Shown here in pieces: positions 6,923 to 9,206 of a DNA stretch of 9,206 nt (position 1 is its first letter; every line of letters starts with the position of its first letter). Below the pieces are notes generated by a model. That model saw only the letters and a program-made list of their open reading frames with translations, was not told where the DNA came from and searched no databases. Both the position numbers and the translations under genes were made by a program. This stretch comes from CAVVDT01 sp964568825 (GTDB lineage Bacteria > Pseudomonadota > Alphaproteobacteria > Rhizobiales > Aestuariivirgaceae). The stretch lies in NCBI GenBank assembly GCA_964568825.1, contig CAZMSA010000150.1, positions 1 to 9,206 of the forward strand, written 5' to 3'.

Positions 6923-6931
6923 ATTGTCAAT
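6923..6931. promoter_or_regulatory. ATTG-N-CAAT inverted repeat
   Basis: A 9-base inverted repeat, ATTGTCAAT, in the erpA/dgt divergent gap. It contains the TTGACA seen on the minus strand. Its position between divergent genes would suit a regulator of erpA, dgt or both. It is short and single, and no known regulator site is recognised. Confidence 0.2.
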
Positions 6932-6951
6932 CGCTGCCCCGGTGCGCGGCC

Positions 6952-8145
6952 ATGACGGCGATGGCCCGCTTCGCCAGCGATCCCGCCAAGAGCCGCGGGC
7001 GGCTTGTTGCCGAGCCGGCAAGCCCGCCGCGCACGCCGTTCCAGCGCGACCGCGACCGCATCATCCATTCCGCCGCCTTTCGCCGCCTCAAGCACAAGAC
7101 GCAGGTGTTCGTCTATCACGAGGGCGATCATTACCGCACCCGGCTCACCCATTCGCTTGAAGTGGCGCAGGTTGCGCGCTCGATTTCCCGGGCGCTGGGG
7201 CTGGATGAGGATCTGACCGAGGCGCTGGCGCTGGCCCACGACCTCGGCCACACGCCCTTCGGCCATGCCGGCGAGCGGGCGCTGGATGAGCTGATGGCGT
7301 CTTTTGGCGGGTTCGACCACAACGCCCAGACGGTGAGGATCGTCACCCGCCTCGAACGGCGCTATGCCGCCTTCGACGGGCTCAACCTCACCTGGGAGAC
7401 CATCGAGGGGCTGATCAAGCACAATGGCCCGCTGATCGATGCCGAGGGCAGGGAGGTCGGCGCCGGCGACGGCCGGCGGCTGCCGCTCGCCATCGTCGAG
7501 GCGGCGGCGCTCAGGAAAATCCCGCTCACCGGGTTTGCCTCGGCGGAAGCCCAGGTGGCGGCGATTGCCGACGACATCGCCTATAACGCCCACGACACTG
7601 ATGATGGCCTCAGGGCCGGGCTGTTCGAGATCATCGACCTGGCGGATTTGCCGCTGGCGGGCGATGCCCTGGCGGAGGTGCTCAAGACGTGGCCGAAACT
7701 TCACCGCTCGCGGATGATCCACGAGACGGTGCGGCGGGTGATCTCGTGGATGATCGAGGACGTGGTGGCCGAAGCCCGCAAAGGCGCTGAGCAATTCGCC
7801 CCCGGTGATGCCGATGCGGTGCGGGCGCTGCCTCGAGCGCTGGTGAGGTTTTCGCCGCAAATGCATGAAAAGAACAAGGTTTTGCAGTCATTTCTCGCAA
7901 GCCACATGTATCACCACGACAAGGTGTCGATGATCATGGAGCGTGCCCGACGGGTGATCGCCGACCTGTTCGAGGCCTACATGGCCGATCCGGCGCTGCT
8001 GCCGGCGGGCTGGCGCGAGGACGGTTTTGCCGACGACGCCAGCGGATTTGCCCGCCAGGTGTGCGATTTCATCGCCGGCATGACCGACCGCTTTGCCCTC
8101 GACCAGCACAAGCGGCTGTTTGACCTCGATCCGCTTTTCCGCTAA
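6952..8145 (+). CDS. dgt: dGTPase-like HD-domain dNTP hydrolase
   Basis: A 397-residue deoxyguanosinetriphosphate triphosphohydrolase-like protein of the HD superfamily, of the type annotated in nearly all alphaproteobacteria. Such enzymes release tripolyphosphate from dNTPs and affect dNTP pools; the exact substrate of this branch varies. Seen: the N-terminal FASDP..SRGR and PFQRDRDRIIHS..FRRL motifs, the metal ligands H67 (RLTHSLE) and H96-D97 (LALAHDLGH), the family block HTPFGHAGE (100-108), FDHNAQT, and the last metal aspartate in IADDIAYNAHD (D207 or D208). The ATG at 6952 is chosen because homologues begin a few residues before ASDP; the ATG at 6961 is a near alternative. Neither has a clear ribosome binding site. 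The frame stays open upstream to 6700, but that part lies over erpA and its promoter and is not coding. argS follows after 40 bases, probably in the same transcript. Confidence 0.94.
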   Translation: MTAMARFASDPAKSRGRLVAEPASPPRTPFQRDRDRIIHSAAFRRLKHKTQVFVYHEGDHYRTRLTHSLEVAQVARSISRALGLDEDLTEALALAHDLGHTPFGHAGERALDELMASFGGFDHNAQTVRIVTRLERRYAAFDGLNLTWETIEGLIKHNGPLIDAEGREVGAGDGRRLPLAIVEAAALRKIPLTGFASAEAQVAAIADDIAYNAHDTDDGLRAGLFEIIDLADLPLAGDALAEVLKTWPKLHRSRMIHETVRRVISWMIEDVVAEARKGAEQFAPGDADAVRALPRALVRFSPQMHEKNKVLQSFLASHMYHHDKVSMIMERARRVIADLFEAYMADPALLPAGWREDGFADDASGFARQVCDFIAGMTDRFALDQHKRLFDLDPLFR

Positions 8146-8167
8146 CGCCGGCACCCAAACGGCTCTT

Positions 8168-8186
8168 TTTCAAGAAGATTTCAAGA
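8168..8186 (+). repeat. Short direct repeat before argS
   Basis: TTTCAAGA occurs at 8168-8175 and again at 8179-8186, the second copy running into the A of the argS ATG. An 11-base period is close to one helical turn. The gap has no strong Shine-Dalgarno sequence. It may be a regulatory or mRNA feature, but a repeat this short can arise by chance. Confidence 0.25.
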
Positions 8187-9206
8187 TGAACGTCTATCAG
8201 CATTACGCCCTGGTGGTGGGAGACGCGCTCCACGCCATGACCGCGGCGGGCGAACTGCCGGCGGGGCTCGATCTGGGGCGCGTCGGGGTGGAATCGCCGC
8301 GCGATCCCGCCCATGGCGATCTCACTACCAATGCCGCCATGGTGCTGGCCAAGCCGGCCGGCCTCAAGCCGCGGCGCATTGCCGAGGGGCTGGCGGCTAT
8401 CCTGGCGGCGGCCGACGGGGTGGCGAGCGCCGAGGTGGCCGGACCCGGCTTCATCAACCTCAGGCTGACGCTTTCCATGTGGCATCGGGTGCTGGGCTCT
8501 ATCATCGCTGAAGGTGGGGGATATGGGCGCTCGGCGGCGGGGGCGGGCCAGAAGGTCAATGTCGAATATGTTTCGGCCAACCCCACCGGCCCGTTGCACG
8601 TGGGGCATTGCCGCGGGGCGATCTTTGGCGATGCGCTGGCCGAATTGCTGGCCGAAACCGGCCATGAGGTCACCCGCGAATATTACATCAACGATGCCGG
8701 CGCCCAGGTGGACGTCCTGGCGCGCTCGGCGTTCCTGCGCTACCGCGAGGCGCTGGGCGAGGAGATCGGCGATATCCCCGCAGGGCTCTATCCGGGCAGC
8801 TACCTGAAGCCGGTGGGCGAGGCGCTGGCGGAAAAATTCGGCCGCAGCCTTGCCGGCCAGCCGGAAAGCGAATGGCTTGAACCGGTGCGCGACATGGCGA
8901 TTGCCATGATGATGGCGATGATCCGCGACGATCTCGCCCAGCTCAATATCCGCCATGACGTGATCACCTCGGAGCGCTCACTGCACGAGGGCGGGGCCAT
9001 TGCGGCGACGGTAGAGGACCTCAGGGCGCGCGGGCTCATCTACCAGGGCAGCCTGCCGCCGCCCAAGGGGCAGGTGCCGGAAGACTGGGAAGACCGCGAG
9101 CAGACGCTGTTCCGGGCCACCGATTTCGGCGACGACATCGACCGGCCGCTCATCAAGTCGGACGGCTCCTATACCTATTTCGCCGCCGATGTGGCCTATG
9201 CCCGCG
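8186..9206 (+). CDS. argS: Arginyl-tRNA synthetase, 3' end missing
   Basis: The first 340 residues of arginyl-tRNA synthetase, a class I enzyme that charges tRNA-Arg with arginine. The N-terminal tRNA-binding domain carries GDLTTNAAMVLAK (about 44-56). The linker VEYVSANPTGPLHVGHCRGA (127-146) holds the HIGH-type ATP-binding motif HVGH (138-141). Further family blocks are REYYINDAGAQ, SERSLH and the late LFRATDFGDDIDRPLIKSDG followed by SYTYFAADVAYAR. The frame is open to the right edge, so the KMSKS-region end of the catalytic domain and the anticodon-binding domain are outside. The ATG at 8186 gives the expected N-terminus. It is 40 bases after dgt on the same strand. Confidence 0.97.
   Translation, partial: MNVYQHYALVVGDALHAMTAAGELPAGLDLGRVGVESPRDPAHGDLTTNAAMVLAKPAGLKPRRIAEGLAAILAAADGVASAEVAGPGFINLRLTLSMWHRVLGSIIAEGGGYGRSAAGAGQKVNVEYVSANPTGPLHVGHCRGAIFGDALAELLAETGHEVTREYYINDAGAQVDVLARSAFLRYREALGEEIGDIPAGLYPGSYLKPVGEALAEKFGRSLAGQPESEWLEPVRDMAIAMMMAMIRDDLAQLNIRHDVITSERSLHEGGAIAATVEDLRARGLIYQGSLPPPKGQVPEDWEDREQTLFRATDFGDDIDRPLIKSDGSYTYFAADVAYAR

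Noticed and set aside
6700..6951. N-terminal extension of the dgt frame
   Set aside because: It lies over erpA and its promoter, has no family similarity, and Dgt homologues begin near residue 1 of the 6952 start.
6535..7866. Long minus-strand open frame of 443 codons covering erpA and much of dgt in antisense
   Set aside because: Only the last 110 codons match a protein family (ErpA), with its own RBS and promoter. The rest is the reverse complement of the well-supported dgt gene and shows the Arg/Gly/His-rich composition typical of GC-rich shadow frames.
8069..8956. Minus-strand open frame of 295 codons over the start of argS
   Set aside because: It runs antisense to argS, whose family motifs are unmistakable, and looks like a GC-rich shadow.
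1..9206. Novel defence system, mobile island, CRISPR array or tRNA-associated integration site
   Set aside because: No nuclease/ATPase defence pairs, integrase, transposase, terminal repeats, regularly spaced repeats or tRNA genes are seen. Composition looks even and most genes are core metabolism.

Overview
The window is dense, GC-rich bacterial chromosome with ten protein genes and almost no spare space. Gene content and protein style point to an alphaproteobacterium of the Hyphomicrobiales (Rhizobiales). The main reasons are an ExoR-like Sel1-repeat periplasmic protein, an alphaproteobacterial-type Dgt-like HD hydrolase beside an erpA-type A-type iron-sulfur carrier and argS, and a short protein resembling the rhizobial DUF768 group. 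I cannot name the genus. No IS element, phage gene, CRISPR array, tRNA or rRNA is visible, and no gene looks broken.

Layout from left to right. The 3' three-quarters of ilvD (dihydroxy-acid dehydratase, branched-chain amino acid synthesis) enters from the left edge. It overlaps or abuts the exported ExoR-like protein gene on the same strand. A convergent gene for a small zinc-binding GFA/CENP-V-family protein follows, with a perfect 9-bp hairpin between the two stop codons. A divergent gap of about 210 bases carries two overlapping palindromes and a 15-codon upstream reading frame whose stop overlaps the TTG start of a major facilitator superfamily (MFS) transporter. Next is a small cytosolic protein of unknown function with a very strong ribosome binding site. 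Its stop codon overlaps that of xthA by 4 bases, tail to tail.

On the minus strand, erpA, a second MFS transporter and xthA (exonuclease III) run in one direction with gaps of 19 and 66 bases and look like one operon. erpA is divergent from dgt across 84 bases, which hold a good extended -10 promoter for erpA. dgt and argS then run to the right edge, where argS is cut off.

Functionally the window is mostly housekeeping: amino acid synthesis (ilvD), Fe-S cluster delivery (erpA), DNA repair and dNTP pool control (xthA, dgt) and translation (argS). Added to these are one probable envelope-signalling protein (ExoR-like), two transporters of unknown substrate and two small accessory proteins. IlvD is an Fe-S enzyme and so a plausible client of the Fe-S pathway, but nothing here links it specifically to ErpA. 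From memory, exoR, xthA, erpA, dgt and argS lie close together in several Rhizobiales genomes. If so, the two transporters, the GFA gene and the small gene are the variable part. I do not see a convincing undescribed multi-gene system.
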